Source: Sorex araneus (lineage: Eukaryota; Chordata; Mammalia; Eulipotyphla; Soricidae). From it: DNA of 64,000 bases. Shown here one piece after another: positions 22,813 through 33,629 of this stretch (positions within the stretch are counted from its first letter, which is position 1; every line of letters begins with the position of its first letter). Under the pieces are notes generated by a model. That model worked only from the letters and a program-made list of their open reading frames with translations. It did no database searches and had not been told where the DNA came from. Location: assembly GCF_027595985.1 (NCBI RefSeq), contig NC_073304.1:50013137-50077136 (forward strand), read 5' to 3'. Both the position numbers and the translations under genes were made by a program.

Positions 22813-23735
22813 CCCTTTCCCTCTCTAGGGCTAGGAAAGTTTTTCTACTTTTTAGAAGTTCTATGACTACACTGAACCCATTCAAATAATAAAGGGTAAT
22901 CTGATCTCAAGGTCCTTAACCTTAGTGACATCATGAAATAATATTTAAAATTTTGGACAATAAGATGTGGACATCTTTGGGGCTATTATTCTATTTAACA
23001 CAGTAGGGTATAGAGAGGTTATTCAATCCTTATATTCTTTTCAAGTATATTTTAGATAAAGAAAAGTATGATTTATGAAAGCATTCTCATTATTTAATAA
23101 ATAAAAGATAAAGCTACATTCTTTGCTAATTGACTGAAGGCCATGTTAACAGATCCTTTAGATGTATTATTTGGCTCTTAGAGGGCAAAAAGCTTTTCCA
23201 TAGCAATAATAGAAACATACTGAGAGGCTAAAATATTAATAACAAAAGAATCAGTAAATGGAGAGTAAAAAAAGATCCACAGGCATGCCAAATTCAGGGA
23301 AAATCTAGGCTAATGATCTGTATTATATTTTGCTTTTTAAAAGACAAAACCCAAACAGCTTAACTGAATGTAGAGAATTTCACATGAACAAGAATAAGTT
23401 TTAATTTTGTCACTATGCATATCTCTACTTTTTCTTTTTAAAAATAATTTACTTGTGGGGAGTGGTGAATTTCGGTCAAAATAGATCTGGAATGCTTCAT
23501 TATCTTTGAACAAATGGGATGAAACAATTTCTTATTACAGTTTCTTATTTGGTGCACTAGGAAAATCTGTTTTCTGAGACGTTATATTTTCCCGTGCAGA
23601 GAGGAAAGGGTGAAATGTGGGTGAAACAATGCCTTGACCATGAAAAAGGGAGAGGTGAGGGCAGAACTGGGTGGGAATGTTTAGTTGTCATCACCTCCTT
23701 TGGTTTCAAGTATAATTTCAGAATAAGCCCTTAAA
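22811..23735. other. unique non-coding sequence
   Basis: AT-rich single-copy-looking DNA with no recognised features. Confidence 0.4.
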
Positions 23736-23737
23736 AA

Positions 23738-23908
23738 AGAGGTTTTTGGAACATATCTGGTGATGCTCAGGGCTTACTTCTGGCTCTGATTAGGGATCAC
23801 TCCTGGTGGTGCTTGGGGCACCACACGCGGTGCTGGGGATGGAGTCCAGGTCACCAGGTCATGTGCAACATAAACATCTTCCCCTGTATACTAGCTTTCT
23901 GTCCCCAG
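23738..23908 (-). mobile_element. tRNA-derived shrew SINE
   Basis: 'TGGTGATGCTCAGGGCTTAC', 'GTGCTGGGGATGGAGTCC', 'TTTCTGTCCCC'. CpG-decayed, moderately old. Confidence 0.78.
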
Positions 23909-24117
23909 AATAAGCTCTTGTGTGTTTCTGGGTGTAGGTCAGAAGAAATGCTTAAGGAAGGGGAAAAAAAGAGAAAACCTAAGGATGAAGATGGACAATC
24001 AGGAAGGAAAAAATGGCAGAATTCTGGTGAAACAGGATGTGAGGCCTGTTTTGAAAAAGAGAGAAGTCCAGTTTTAGATTTCATTGTTAATAGTCAGTCC
24101 TAAAAATCATGATCCAT

Positions 24118-24265
24118 TATGGAATAACAGACACTGTGTTAAGCATAGTCCTTGTTTCAAGTGTTCCGTACTCTGGCCAGAAAAGTAGATGTGAATATTA
24201 TGATTCCCGTGTTCTAGATGAGAAATAGAGAGAGACCCTAAGCAACTTGCCTGAGGTCATACAGC
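24118..24265 (-). mobile_element. MIR element
   Basis: 'CACTGTGTTAAGCATAGTCC', 'GATGAGAAATAGAGAGAG' and 'CAACTTGCCTGAGGTCATAC' follow antisense MIR order. Confidence 0.75.
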
Positions 24266-24299
24266 TATTTTATTTATCTCAGGAATTTATTTACTTTTA

Positions 24300-24650
24300 T
24301 TTTTAAATTAATCTTATTTCTTTTATTTCAGAATTTTGTTGTTTTATTGTTATTGTGATGACATATTTGTAACTGTAAATGTTCATGACTTTGGTGTACA
24401 AAGTTATGCCTCTACCACCACTAATGTCCCTCTACTGTGTCCTTAGGTTGTGTCTAGTCCTCCTCTTCCGTCCCCACTCTTCTGCTCCTCCCCTCTGTGT
24501 GGTGACCTCAACTATGTTGTTAAATAAAGTACAAGGGTTTGTTTTCTTTGAATAATGTCTATTCCTTTGTTCTGTTTGTTTACATTAATGAGATCATTTG
24601 GCATTTGTTCTTCTGCCTCTGAATTATATTATATAACAAGATTATTGTTG
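24300..24650 (-). mobile_element. old L1 3' end
   Basis: 'TCATGACTTTGGTGTACAAAG', 'CTACCACCACTAATGTCCC' and 'AATGAGATCATTTGGCATTTG' parallel the antisense L1 end at 11,511 onward. Diverged. Confidence 0.5.
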
Positions 24651-24654
24651 GATA

Positions 24655-24737
24655 CTTTTTGACAGTGTCAGTAATGGAACCCAAGGCCTCACACATGCAA
24701 GGTTAAGTGCTCTTTGGCTGAGTCACATCCCCAGTTT
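24655..24737 (-). mobile_element. SINE head fragment
   Basis: 'GTAATGGAACCCAAGGCCTC' and 'CATGCAAGGTTAAGTGCTC' are an antisense tRNA-like head without the body. Confidence 0.5.
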
Positions 24738-24754
24738 CTATATCCAGAATTTTA

Positions 24755-25425
24755 TTTTTTACTTATTTTATTTTAAATTTTATTTTATGAAGTTCACACT
24801 ATTTGATAACATTTAATATTCAAACACCAGTATCACTACCCTTATACCTTTCCACCACCATATTTCCATCCCAAACCCCAAACCCTGCCCTCAAAACAGA
24901 ACAAAAATAATTTATTTTGTATTGTTTGCTATGAGTAATCCACTAAAAATGAGACGAAAAGGTTTCTTAGAGGAAAGTGTGTGAAGACTGTTGAATTTCA
25001 TCCAGGAGCCATTAAGCCCTTCTATAAGAGATTAGTAACATGTTGTTAAAGGCTGAGCCTTGTGTGATTATATTTATATCTGTACAAATATATTTTCCCC
25101 TAAGATTGGTTGCCTTCTACTTTAATCCCAACCAAATGTGGTGTGCTACTCTTGGTACTCCGTGGTGTAAAGTATGAGACATCCAGGAATAGATTGACTC
25201 ATGGATGTGGCTTGTCTGAGCATGTGGAGAGCAGTCATAAACCTGGTGGCAGTTGAGTTCTGGGGCTTTTTGGCTTCTGGGGCTGGCTCCGTTGAGGCAG
25301 GGAGGGGCCTCACCTGCCCCACTCAGGGTTGCCCCAAATGAAACAGCCTGCTGTGGGGTCTGGCGGCACAGCTATGGCATACTGTTCTGTGCTCTCTTCC
25401 AAGAGATTTATATCGAGTCTCTCTC
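24755..25425 (-). mobile_element. Poly-A retroposon, family X, complete with TSD
   Basis: A 671-bp element. The left end is T-rich tail complement, followed by 'GAAGTTCACACTATTTGATAAC' and 'CATTTAATATTCAAACACC'. The middle carries 'CCATTAAGCCCTTCTATAAGAG' and 'AACATGTTGTTAAAGG'. The right half is the GC-rich X head ('GGGGCCTCACCTGCCCC', 'AAATGAAACAGCCTG'). The 14-bp duplication TATCCAGAATTTTA/TATCCAGGATTTTA lies at 24,741-24,754 and 25,426-25,439. No coding frame. It preserves the uninterrupted form of the site where another element sits inside the sister copy at 31,675-32,885. Confidence 0.7.
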
Positions 25426-25439
25426 TATCCAGGATTTTA

Positions 25440-26705
25440 AATTCTGCTTGGTTTCCTTATTGATCCCAGAAGCCCCTTTGGCTGTTTTGGACTGGACAGG
25501 GGAGACAGCATCTTGGGGGAAATGTATGATGCTCACTTGCCTCCAGGAATGTCCAGGCAGGCTGATTTTCTCTTGGATTGTTTGGGGTCACCACCTTCAG
25601 GAATTCCTTATTTATGGAGTGTTGTTGGTGTGTTAGTGTTTGAAGATGAGCAAAGCACAGGCGGAGGGATGGGTGCAGGGGAGCGTTTGCCTTTGTCTGT
25701 GAGCCTGGGGATGATCACCCAGCTTCCTGCTATGCAGTTCCTGGGTATTTTAGGCAAAGGGGCACCTGCACAGGCTGAGTGCATCAATGCTGCTTTCATG
25801 CCAGATTCCCAAACTGACTCTACTTCCTGCCCGGTGCTGAGGGCATGTCCTGAGAGAAGGTCTGAAGCTCATCCCTTCACACAGTGGGATGTTTTATTGC
25901 AGAAGACTGATCTACTCTTCTGCCATGCTGGGGGAATATCTGTCTCCTGCTTCAAATAATGCTGTCCCTGCTCATGTAGGTTAGTATCCTCTATGCCAAA
26001 ATTATACCGGTTGTACCTGTACAGATTGATTAGGACCTTTTTTCCCCATAAGAGAAAAAGAACTCTGGAAATCAAATGGGCTAGTCAGGTTCATAGTACA
26101 GTAAATAAATAAATTATTCATTCATTTTTTGGTGACAGGCAAATGAGGCCCATTGTTCTTGTTTTTGGCATATCAATACACCACGGGTAACTTCATTTAT
26201 TTTTGGGTGTGAGTATGGCAGTAATCCCTATAAGCACCACAGCCATAAATGGGGCCTCACTAAGAGAATGAACCCATGAGCAAGGGGGATGCTCAGAAAC
26301 CAAAGGAGTGAAGAGCTTGGTAAGCACCGTGCTGAAGGTGGTGGCACCAAGGCCTGATATGTGACCCCACTGAGTACCAACAGTTAGAATGACAATGTGT
26401 AAGCACCATTGTCAGCGGTGGGTGCAACCACTGGCTGCAGGGCTGACTAATAACCTGGAGCTAACAAGGATGATCTTCCAGGAAGAGGGAAGCTGATAAA
26501 GAACAGGTGAAAATCAGGGCTGGCTCACTGACAGCTTCCACCAGAAGGAAGGCTTACTTCCTCACTAGTGTTTTTAAAAAGCAGTAAATTTGTTTATTGC
26601 AAATATAATTTTTAATGTATATAAAACGATTATAGTCGTAAAGCATTATAATCCCCTTAAGATGTTACTTATTTTGAGAATAGACTTTGGCTTCTTTTGT
26701 TTGTT
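25440..26705. other. mostly unrecognised sequence
   Basis: 25,440-25,960 resembles the GC-richer bodies of the retroposons at 16 and 46 kb in places ('GGGGAGACAGCATCTTGGGG'), but I could not align it with confidence. The 127- and 148-codon open frames here carry no domain. The rest shows no feature. Confidence 0.35.
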
Positions 26706-26709
26706 TTAG

Positions 26710-26905
26710 TTTTGGGCTCACACCCCAGGTGCTCCGGATATCATGTGATGTTTCAAACCAGAGTCTTCAACATGAACCTCAGTCCATTGATATCTGGTCC
26801 TAAGTTTTGATTTTTTAAAAAAATCTCTCTTCTACCAGAGCTCGACCGAGGATCTCACATGCAAGGCATGTGCTCTGCTGCTAAACCCCACCTCTGGCCC
26901 AAATA
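26710..26905 (-). mobile_element. two old SINE fragments
   Basis: 26,710-26,805 has 'TTTTGGGCTCACACCCCAGG'. 26,830-26,902 has 'GAGGATCTCACATGCAAGGC' and ends 'CACCTCTGGCCC'. Possibly one old copy split by a small insertion. Confidence 0.45.
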
Positions 26906-26913
26906 TGTAGTTA

Positions 26914-26946
26914 TTATTATTATTATCATTATTATTATTATTATTT
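26914..26946. repeat. (TTA)n microsatellite
   Basis: Eleven near-perfect TTA/TTATCA units. Confidence 0.85.
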
Positions 26947-26947
26947 G

Positions 26948-27112
26948 GTCAATTTTTGGCCACATGCAGAGGTGCTCAGGGCTTACTCCTGGCTCTGTGC
27001 TCAGAGATCACTTCTGATGGTATTTGGGGAGACCACGTATGACCTTACATGGAAGTCATACCAGTTGTGGGCAAGGTAGACACCTTAGCTGCTGTATGAT
27101 CTCTAGACCTGT
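26948..27112 (-). mobile_element. tRNA-derived shrew SINE
   Basis: 'GAGGTGCTCAGGGCTTACTC', 'GTTGTGGGCAAGGTAGACACC', 'GATCTCTAGACC'. Diverged head. Confidence 0.75.
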
Positions 27113-27145
27113 AGTTATTATTTAAAAATATAACTCAGAAATTGA

Positions 27146-27325
27146 GGTTGGAGTGGTAGTACAGTGGGTAGCATGCTTGTCTTGCACGAGACTGACCTGG
27201 GTTCAATCCTTAGCACCCCGTATGGTCCCCTGAGCACCATCAAGAATAATTCCTGAGTGCAGATCCAGGAGTAACCCCTGAACATTGCTGGATATGGCCC
27301 CTGAACAGAACAAAACAACATATAA
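27146..27325 (+). mobile_element. tRNA-derived shrew SINE
   Basis: Sense copy: 'GGTTGGAGTGGTAGTACAG', 'GGGTTCAATCC', 'CCGTATGGTCCCC', 'GTAACCCCTGAACATTGC'. Followed by a short A/C-rich tail. Confidence 0.85.
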
Positions 27326-27339
27326 TTCAGATTTGTAGT

Positions 27340-27898
27340 CAAGTGGATGGGCATGAAAAGTTTCATGCTGAGTGAAATGAGTCAGAAAGAGAGAGACAGA
27401 CATAGAAAGATTGCACTCATCTATGGTATATAGAATAACAGAGTGGGAGACTAACACTCAAGAACTGTAGAAATAAGTACCAGGAGGTTGACTCCATGGC
27501 TTCGAGGCTGGCCTCACGTTCCGGGGAAAGGTCAACTCAGAGAAGCGATCACCAACTACATTGTAGTCGAAGGCCATGTGGGGGAAGGGAGTTGCAGGCT
27601 GAATGAGGGCTAGATACTGAGCACAGCGGCCACTCAACACCTTTATTGCAAACCACAACAGCTAATTAGAGAGAGAAAACAGAAGGGAATGCCTTGCCAC
27701 AGTGGCAGGGTGGGGTGGGGGGGAGATGGGATTGGGGAGGGTGGGAGGGACACTGGGTTTACGGGTGGTGGAGAATGGGCACTGGTGAAGGGATGGGTTC
27801 CAAACTTTGTATGAGGGAAGTATGGGCACAAAAGTGTATAAATCTGTAACTGTACCCTCACGGTGATTCTCTAATTAAAAATAAATAAATTAAAAAAA
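27340..27898 (+). mobile_element. L1 3' UTR with poly-A tail
   Basis: The 5' part 'ATGCTGAGTGAAATGAGTCAG' followed by a GAGAGACAGACATAGAAAG-type segment is the conserved start of mammalian L1 3' sequence. It is followed by a non-coding middle, a G-rich tract (27,700-27,770) and 'CCTCACGGTGATTC...AATAAATAAATT' with A10. It is the longest clear sense L1 3' UTR here and anchors the identification of the other L1-type tails. Confidence 0.78.
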
Positions 27899-27999
27899 AA
27901 AACAAACAACATATAATTCAGATTATTATAAAGAATCAAAATCAGTTGTATCTTTTTATGGGACTGGATTAGCTATAGGAATAGTTATTATATTAAGAA

Positions 28000-29450
28000 C
28001 TAATTTTTAAAAAGGGATCTATTGCAATGTTTTTTCATGGGGATAGAGAAGCAAGGTGACAGTCAGAAACTATTGCTTTGGGGGTTCTTGAGTTCTCTGG
28101 CTCCACCATGGGCCTGTGGAGAGGCCACATGGGTGGTTTTCATAAGTGTTTTGTTAGCCTCATGGAATAAGGGGGTGAAGAGACAGCCTGTGGGAACCAG
28201 CCCAAGATGAGGGCAGGGCCTGTACATCTCTAGTGTGGAGAAGCTTTTGTTCCCCCAAGAGCAGTGCACCCTGCATCAACTTCATCTGGTATGCCCCTAA
28301 GCCCATCTATTACAGATGCCCCGCGAGGAAGCCACTCTAAAGACCTGTGTGGGGCCCATTAGCGCCTCAGCAGCGGCTCCCAGTGTGCCCAGGAACAGCA
28401 AGACATCATTTCAGTGACTCCAGTCTGTATCCACAGCGTGAGAGCCACTTTAATCTTGACTTCGCCACCTCACGCTTCATTGTATTTAGAACTGGGTGTT
28501 TTTCTGCCATTATTTGGCGATTTTCTTGCGAGGAAGCCATTTTATGAAAAATGCCTGATTATTGCTGCCAGAAAAATAATATCCAGCAATTTGCTTCAAA
28601 TGACATAGTCTTAAAAGTTAGTGTTATTCAGACAAATGCAAATAATTTCAACAAATTACTCTGCATTTAATCACCACAAATCCGGCTCCTCCCCATGCCC
28701 CTTCTCTCACTCAGTGTGCAGTAATGGAGTGTTTTAGTGAAGTAAGCACTGAACAGAATCTTAGAGGGAAGGCATTCATCCCTTTCCAGCATGTCTTGTA
28801 AGCAGCCCGATCTGTTTCAGCAGAAACGAGTTGACAATTAGAGTGACCCTAGGTGAGTGTTTATGCTGTTAGGTACCAACAGCCAACCCAGGGATAGCTC
28901 ACATTTCTTCCACTGGTGCCGCTGAAAATCCAACTTCAGGGGGGCTGAGCAAGAGATAGCTCCATTGGGGGTTGCTGGCACTAGGAAGCAAATTCTTTCT
29001 TTGTGAAGATAAAAAGTTTGCCTTTTGGAAGCCTTTGGAACAGAAGCAAGAATCAGAGTGCAGAAGGTGGTCACGTGTTGCTCACTCAGAAGAGATCTGG
29101 AGCTTCTGATCATGGATCCTGTGCTCGCCAGGGTATGGGGCAGAAAGGTTCTTAGTAGCTCCCTGAAAGGGCTAAATGAATGCTTCCAACGCACCAATGC
29201 CCAGGAGAGTCAATCTAAACCTCAGGTGCTCAGCTGACTCTCACTAATGTTTGCAGGCAGAGTAATCACAGCTAAGTGCAAAGATCAGGCAGTGTCTTCC
29301 CCACTCCACCAGCAGCAGCTGAAACTCTTTGTTGTGTATCTAGAGAGACTGCTATTATAGAACCCTCACGAAAGGATTCACCTTACAGACACTCTTTGTA
29401 AGACAAGCGTGAACAACCTTATTACAAGGGCTCCTCTTTCACTGCTCTCT
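28000..29450. other. unique sequence, possibly conserved non-coding
   Basis: No repeat recognised. 28,330-28,610 has balanced composition, retains several CpGs and lacks repeats, so it could be a conserved non-coding element, but sequence alone cannot show this. Confidence 0.35.

Positions 29451-29453
<3 letters not shown>

Positions 29454-29503
<50 letters not shown>
29454..29503. repeat. (TG)25 microsatellite
   Basis: Fifty bases of perfect TG, preceded by a short CT run. Confidence 0.98.
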
Positions 29504-29506
<3 letters not shown>

Positions 29507-29751
29507 TTTTATTCTGGCAAAAATGCCAGCTGAGTGTTGATTACCATGAGTTTTCTGAATTGCTGAAATGAGGAGCTTAGATTTTTCTCTGGCTTCTGGA
29601 AGGGAGATCCTGTTTCAAACCTTTACCTTCTAAGACCAGGCATTGTGACGGGCACCTTCCTTGGATTAAATCTTCCCAGATAAGAGCCATCACAGTGTAA
29701 CACCCAGGAATCATTAATGGGTGTGACCAAATGGCATTTTAAGCTATGATG

Positions 29752-29912
29752 ATTTTTTTGTTTTTGGGCCACACCCAGTGGCTTTCAGGACTTTTTCCTT
29801 ATTCCTGCTTGGGTTTGATCCCCAGACCATATGGATGCTGTTGATCAAACCCAGGTTGACCATGTGCAAGGCAAGCATCCTGCTTGCTGCACTATTGCTC
29901 CAGCCCCCAAAC
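29752..29912 (-). mobile_element. tRNA-derived shrew SINE
   Basis: 'TTTTTGGGCCACACCCAG', 'GATCAAACCCAGGTTGACC', 'GCACTATTGCTCCAGCCCC'. Middle of body rearranged. Confidence 0.82.
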
Positions 29913-30122
29913 AGTGTTCTAGTCTCCTGTGTATCTATGAGTTTCTGTGCAGTGGGTATAAAGGCAGGTCCTCATTCAGCAAACCATTTACTTTGTAAGT
30001 AGTGTGTCCCTTGCTTTCAGCAGACCCCTTGCATTAGGATAACCTGCTTGTGGAATATGTGCCTATTGATTCAGAAGATTTTAGGAGCAGGTCTGAGGAT
30101 TTGCACTTTGAACAAATATTTT

Positions 30123-30424
30123 TTTTTCTTATTTATTTATTTATTTTTTATTTAAAAAATTGTATTTATTTTTTAAAGTGAGTCACAGTGAGGGTACAGT
30201 TACAGATTCACACCTTTTCGTGCTTGTTTTTCCCTCATGCAATGTTCGAGAGCCCATCCCTCCACCAGTGTCCATTCTCCACCACCAATGAACCCAGTAT
30301 CCCTCCCACCCCCCAATCCCATCCCCCCCCACCCCGCCTCTGTGGTAGGGCATTCCAATTTGTTTTCTCTCTCTCCTTCTGGGTGTTGTGGTTTGCAACA
30401 GGGGCATTGAGTGACCATCGTGTT
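30123..30424 (-). mobile_element. L1 3' end with TSD
   Basis: The T/A-rich left end is the tail. Antisense 3' UTR follows: 'GAGTCACAGTGAGGGTAC', 'CATCCCTCCACCAGTGTCC', then a C-rich tract. A 13-bp duplication GAACAAATATTTT/GAGCAAATATTTT lies at 30,110-30,122 and 30,425-30,437. Confidence 0.75.
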
Positions 30425-31010
30425 GAGCAAATATTTTAAGTAACTTTTATGGACACTATTGTTTGGGAACCAGTGGCTCAAAAGAGTCACACTTCTAAAG
30501 TTCTAAGTTCTTGGCTCAAAGTATGTGTCCCTTCTCAGGGTAGCCCCTACCATCTGTCTGGACTCCCCAGAGCTTGTAATATCTCATGAGTTCTTCCCTC
30601 AACTAAATGCCCTATCTCCCCTCTTTCTTGGCCATTCTTGTATATCCTCAAGGACATTGCTCAGATGTCTAGGTCCTTGGGAGGGCTTTCCTGAGTTTGA
30701 TAGTTTCACAATTTATTCTGTGTTTATTCCTTCATGGTGCTCCTTGGGTTCAAGCACGTTGGGGCAGTGCCTGAATTTTGGCATATTGGGACATCACCCT
30801 CAAATTCCATCAGAGAGTAATGGCTGCCCTACTTATTTGAGCATTCTGGATGTATAGCAAGTTGTCAAAATAATTTTTTTTGGTCAATTTTTTTTTGGTC
30901 AATATATCCAAACAACCCTCCAGACTCATTTTACTAATTTGATGTGTATCCCCTCTGGAACTTCTGAAGAATAATGTTTTTGAGAAAAAGGAGGCTATGA
31001 TGAGACAGAG

Positions 31011-31238
31011 CAGTAGTTTTCAACTTTGTCTCATCCCTGGATCAATGAAAATAGGAATATTTCATGGACTGTGAATGCAGAAGTTAGCAGCATTGTTTAT
31101 AATAGTATTTTGTGTTTTTGTTTTAAAATCTAGTACTATTAAAGGTCTTTGGTTATTTATATTTAAAGTAACTCAATTTTCAGGAAATCTTTGTGAATTA
31201 GCACCTGTCCACAAGTCTAAAAAGGTTGAAAACCATTG
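31011..31238. mobile_element. hAT-type MITE
   Basis: A 228-bp non-coding element with terminal inverted repeats of about 17 bp: 'CAGTAGTTTTCAACTTT' at the left and the complement of 'AAGGTTGAAAACCATTG' at the right. These ends match the hAT-Charlie/MER group of mammalian DNA transposons. The 8-bp duplication is no longer recognisable, as expected for an ancient copy. Confidence 0.6.
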
Positions 31239-31387
31239 GGTTTGAGAATGGAGGGAATGGAGGGGTTCTGAAGTAGGGCCATATAAAGGGAACCAACTCC
31301 TTAAACCCTCTTCCTTTTGGAAGCAGTAATAATAACTGTGCTTGAGAAGCAATGGTGTGGAGGATCCCCTTGAAATAAGTGCTGATT

Positions 31388-31527
31388 GGGGGGACCATTA
31401 TGGGAGCTCAGCCGGCTGAGCACATGCTTTGCATGCAGGAGGACTGGCTTTGATCTCTGGCACTGTGTAGTCCCTTGAGCACTGCTGGGAGTGATCCCAA
31501 AGCCAACCCTTCCCCCCAAAAAAAAGT
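31388..31527 (+). mobile_element. tRNA-derived SINE, diverged
   Basis: 'GAGCACATGCTTTGCATGC', 'GGCTTTGATCTCTGGC', 'CTTGAGCACTGCTGGGAG', then C/A-rich tail. Confidence 0.7.
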
Positions 31528-31674
31528 GCTAGTATAACAAATCAGAATGATAAGGACAACATATAATTGTAAATGCAAGCTCTTAGTACTGGGTCAGAGA
31601 CTTTAAGACAGGGCCATAATCTCAAATTCTCTTGAGAAGGAGGGTGAGAGGCTGGAATGATAGTACAGTATTGT

Positions 31675-32885
31675 TCTTGTTTTTTTTTTATTTTATAAAG
31701 TAGTTCACAATATTGGATTACATTTAATATTCAAACACCAACCCCACCACCATTACACCCTCCCACCACCATATTTCGAATGTTTCCATCCTGAACCCCA
31801 ATTCCTGTCCCAAAGCAGAACTGAAATAATATATTTTGCATTGTTTGTTATGAAAAACTGCTGAAAATGCTACAAAAAAGTATTCGTAGAGGAAAGAGTG
31901 TGAAGATTATTGTATTTCACCCAGGGGCCATTAAGCCCTTCTATAAGAGATCACTAACATGTTGTTGGGACTCTGCACCAGGCTGTTTTCACTTGGAGCA
32001 CCCCAGAGGGGGGCGGGTGAGAACGCTACCCACCCCAAGGGACCCAGTCCCGGCAGCAGATCTCCACTACCCAATCACTGCCACTCTCCAGGCTGCTTTT
32101 TATAAGACACTTCCTACCCATTTTCCATAATTACACACCATATTTGATGGAGTTCAGACAGTAGGCAACAAATCATAGAGAGTAATATATATATGTATAC
32201 ACACACACCACACACATCTCTTGGAGAGCCCAGCAAGCTACCGAGAGTATCCTGCCTGCATGGGCAGAACCTGGCAAGCTACCCATGGCATATTCTATAT
32301 GCCAAAAATAGTAATGATAGGTCTCATTCCCCTGACCATGAAAGAGCCTCAAATCATTGGGAAAGACCAATAAGGAGAGGCTGCTAAAATCTCAGGACTG
32401 GGAGGAATAGAGATGTTACTGATGCCCACTTTTGTAAATCGATGAACAATGGGATGACAGTGATACAGTGAACATGTTGTTAAAGGTTGAGCCTTGTGTG
32501 CTTTTATATATATACATATGTGTATATATATATATCTGTAAAAAAATTTCCCTCTAAGATTGGTTGCCTCCTACTTTGAACTCCATCAAATATGGTGCGA
32601 AATGCTTGGAGTATGGGTGATGTGTGAAGTGTCAAGGAATAGGTTCACTAGTGGGTGAGGCTTGGCCTGAGCATGTGGGGAGCTTCTGTGAGCATGGCAA
32701 CAGTTGAGTTCTGGAAGTTTTCAACTGCCAGGGCTGGGTCCCTTGGGGAAAAGAGAGGCCTCACCCGCCCCCCCCCCCCCCACTCTGGGGCACCCTGAGT
32801 GAAACAGCCTGGCACAGGGTCCTGTGGTATGGTCACGGCGAATGTCATGTTAAGCACCCTTCTGGGAGAGAAGGACATTTGATCT
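31675..32885 (-). mobile_element. Poly-A retroposon, family X, with nested element
   Basis: Minus-strand X copy. The tail and 3' part (31,680-31,966) read 'GTAGTTCACAATATTGG', 'CATTTAATATTCAAACACC', 'CCATTAAGCCCTTCTATAAG'. After a nested composite (31,967-32,470) the element resumes at 'AACATGTTGTTAAAGGTTGAG' and continues through a (TA)n patch to the GC-rich X head (32,700-32,880). Without the insertion it aligns with 24,755-25,425. Its 5' end ('CTTCTCTCCCAGAAGGGTGC' in sense) is shared with the composite at 48-49.6 kb. I found no outer TSD. Confidence 0.65.
31967..32470 (+). mobile_element. X-RTE composite element with TSD
   Basis: A 504-bp insertion, order 5' to 3': X head ('CCAGGCTGTTTTCACTTGG', 'CCCCAGAGGGGGGCGGGTGAG', 31,977-32,110). 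Then an X body piece ending in (TA)/(CA) runs. Then a module resembling the RTE 5' region ('GGTCTCATTCCCCTGACC', 'AAAATCTCAGGAC'). Then the RTE-like 3' end ('GAGATGTTACTGATGCCC', 'TCGATGAACAATGGGATGAC', 'AGTGATACAGTG'). A perfect 11-bp TSD AACATGTTGTT lies at 31,956-31,966 and 32,471-32,481. The paralogue near 25,028 shows the empty site. There is no poly-A; the end is a short TGATACAG-type repeat, as in RTE elements. Confidence 0.8.
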
Positions 32886-32924
32886 CTCTTTTATTTTGGC
32901 TACTTGGAAGTTCCAAACTGAATT

Positions 32925-33126
32925 ATAATTTTCTTTGTTTCTTTTTTTTTTTGTGGGGTGGGGCAGTGGGATTACGACATATGGCCTTGCTCAGGGTTTA
33001 CTCCTGGCTCTGCACTCAGGGATGACTCCTTGTGAGCTTGGGGATTATTAAGGGTGCTGGGGATGGAACCTGGGTTAGCTGCACGCAAGACATGCACCCT
33101 ACCCACTGTATCATCTCTCTGGACCC
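32925..33126 (-). mobile_element. tRNA-derived shrew SINE with TSD
   Basis: Antisense SINE ('GCTCAGGGTTTACTCC', 'GGGGATGGAACCTGGG') flanked by TCCAAACTGAATT at 32,912-32,924 and 33,127-33,139. The T-run at the left is the tail. Confidence 0.85.
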
Positions 33127-33139
33127 TCCAAACTGAATT

Positions 33140-33300
33140 TTTAAAAACGATTTTTATTGAGGTACCGGAATTTACAATATTGTTAATCATCTTTCATGCA
33201 CACATCATTTCAGCACCACACCCATCACCAGATGCCTGCATACATGCACCAGTGACACAGCAGCCCCTCCCAGCCACTCTTCTCCCATGAAAGCTCATTG
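33140..33300 (-). mobile_element. old L1-type 3' end
   Basis: 'CGATTTTTATTGAGGTACCGG' (approximate), 'CACCACACCCATCACCAG' and 'TGCACCAGTGACAC' resemble an antisense L1/X-type tail region. Diverged. Confidence 0.4.
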
Positions 33301-33414
33301 GTTTGATACAGAACCCGAGAATTTACAAGTATGATCTCAGAAATCTGCAACAATGGAGCTCTGTTTTCTAGTCATGAAAAGGGCTTCGACACAGGCTGCT
33401 GGGTTCAAAATTGT

Positions 33415-33625
33415 CTTTGCTCATTTTTATTCACTGTGTGATCTTGTGCAAGTTACCTATCTTTTCCAAGCCTTAGTTTTTTCAACCTTAGTTTTTTCAA
33501 CTGTAAAGTGAGTTGATAACTTTACCAGCTTGTAAACCTATGAATATTTAATGAGGATTAAATGCATCAATACATATGAGGTATTTAGAACAATGCTTGT
33601 AATAGAAATTATTAACTGTTTTCAT
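33415..33625 (+). mobile_element. MIR element
   Basis: 'TGTGTGATCTTGTGCAAG', 'CCAAGCCTTAGTTTTTTC' (with a small tandem repeat), 'AACTGTAAAGTGAG', 'GAGGATTAAATGC' and 'AGAACAATGCTTG' follow the sense MIR core. Confidence 0.8.
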
Positions 33626-33629
33626 GCTG

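Noticed and set aside
25253..25959. 127- and 148-codon overlapping plus-strand open frames
   Set aside because: They start inside an antisense X retroposon and cross its TSD; there is no domain or coding bias.
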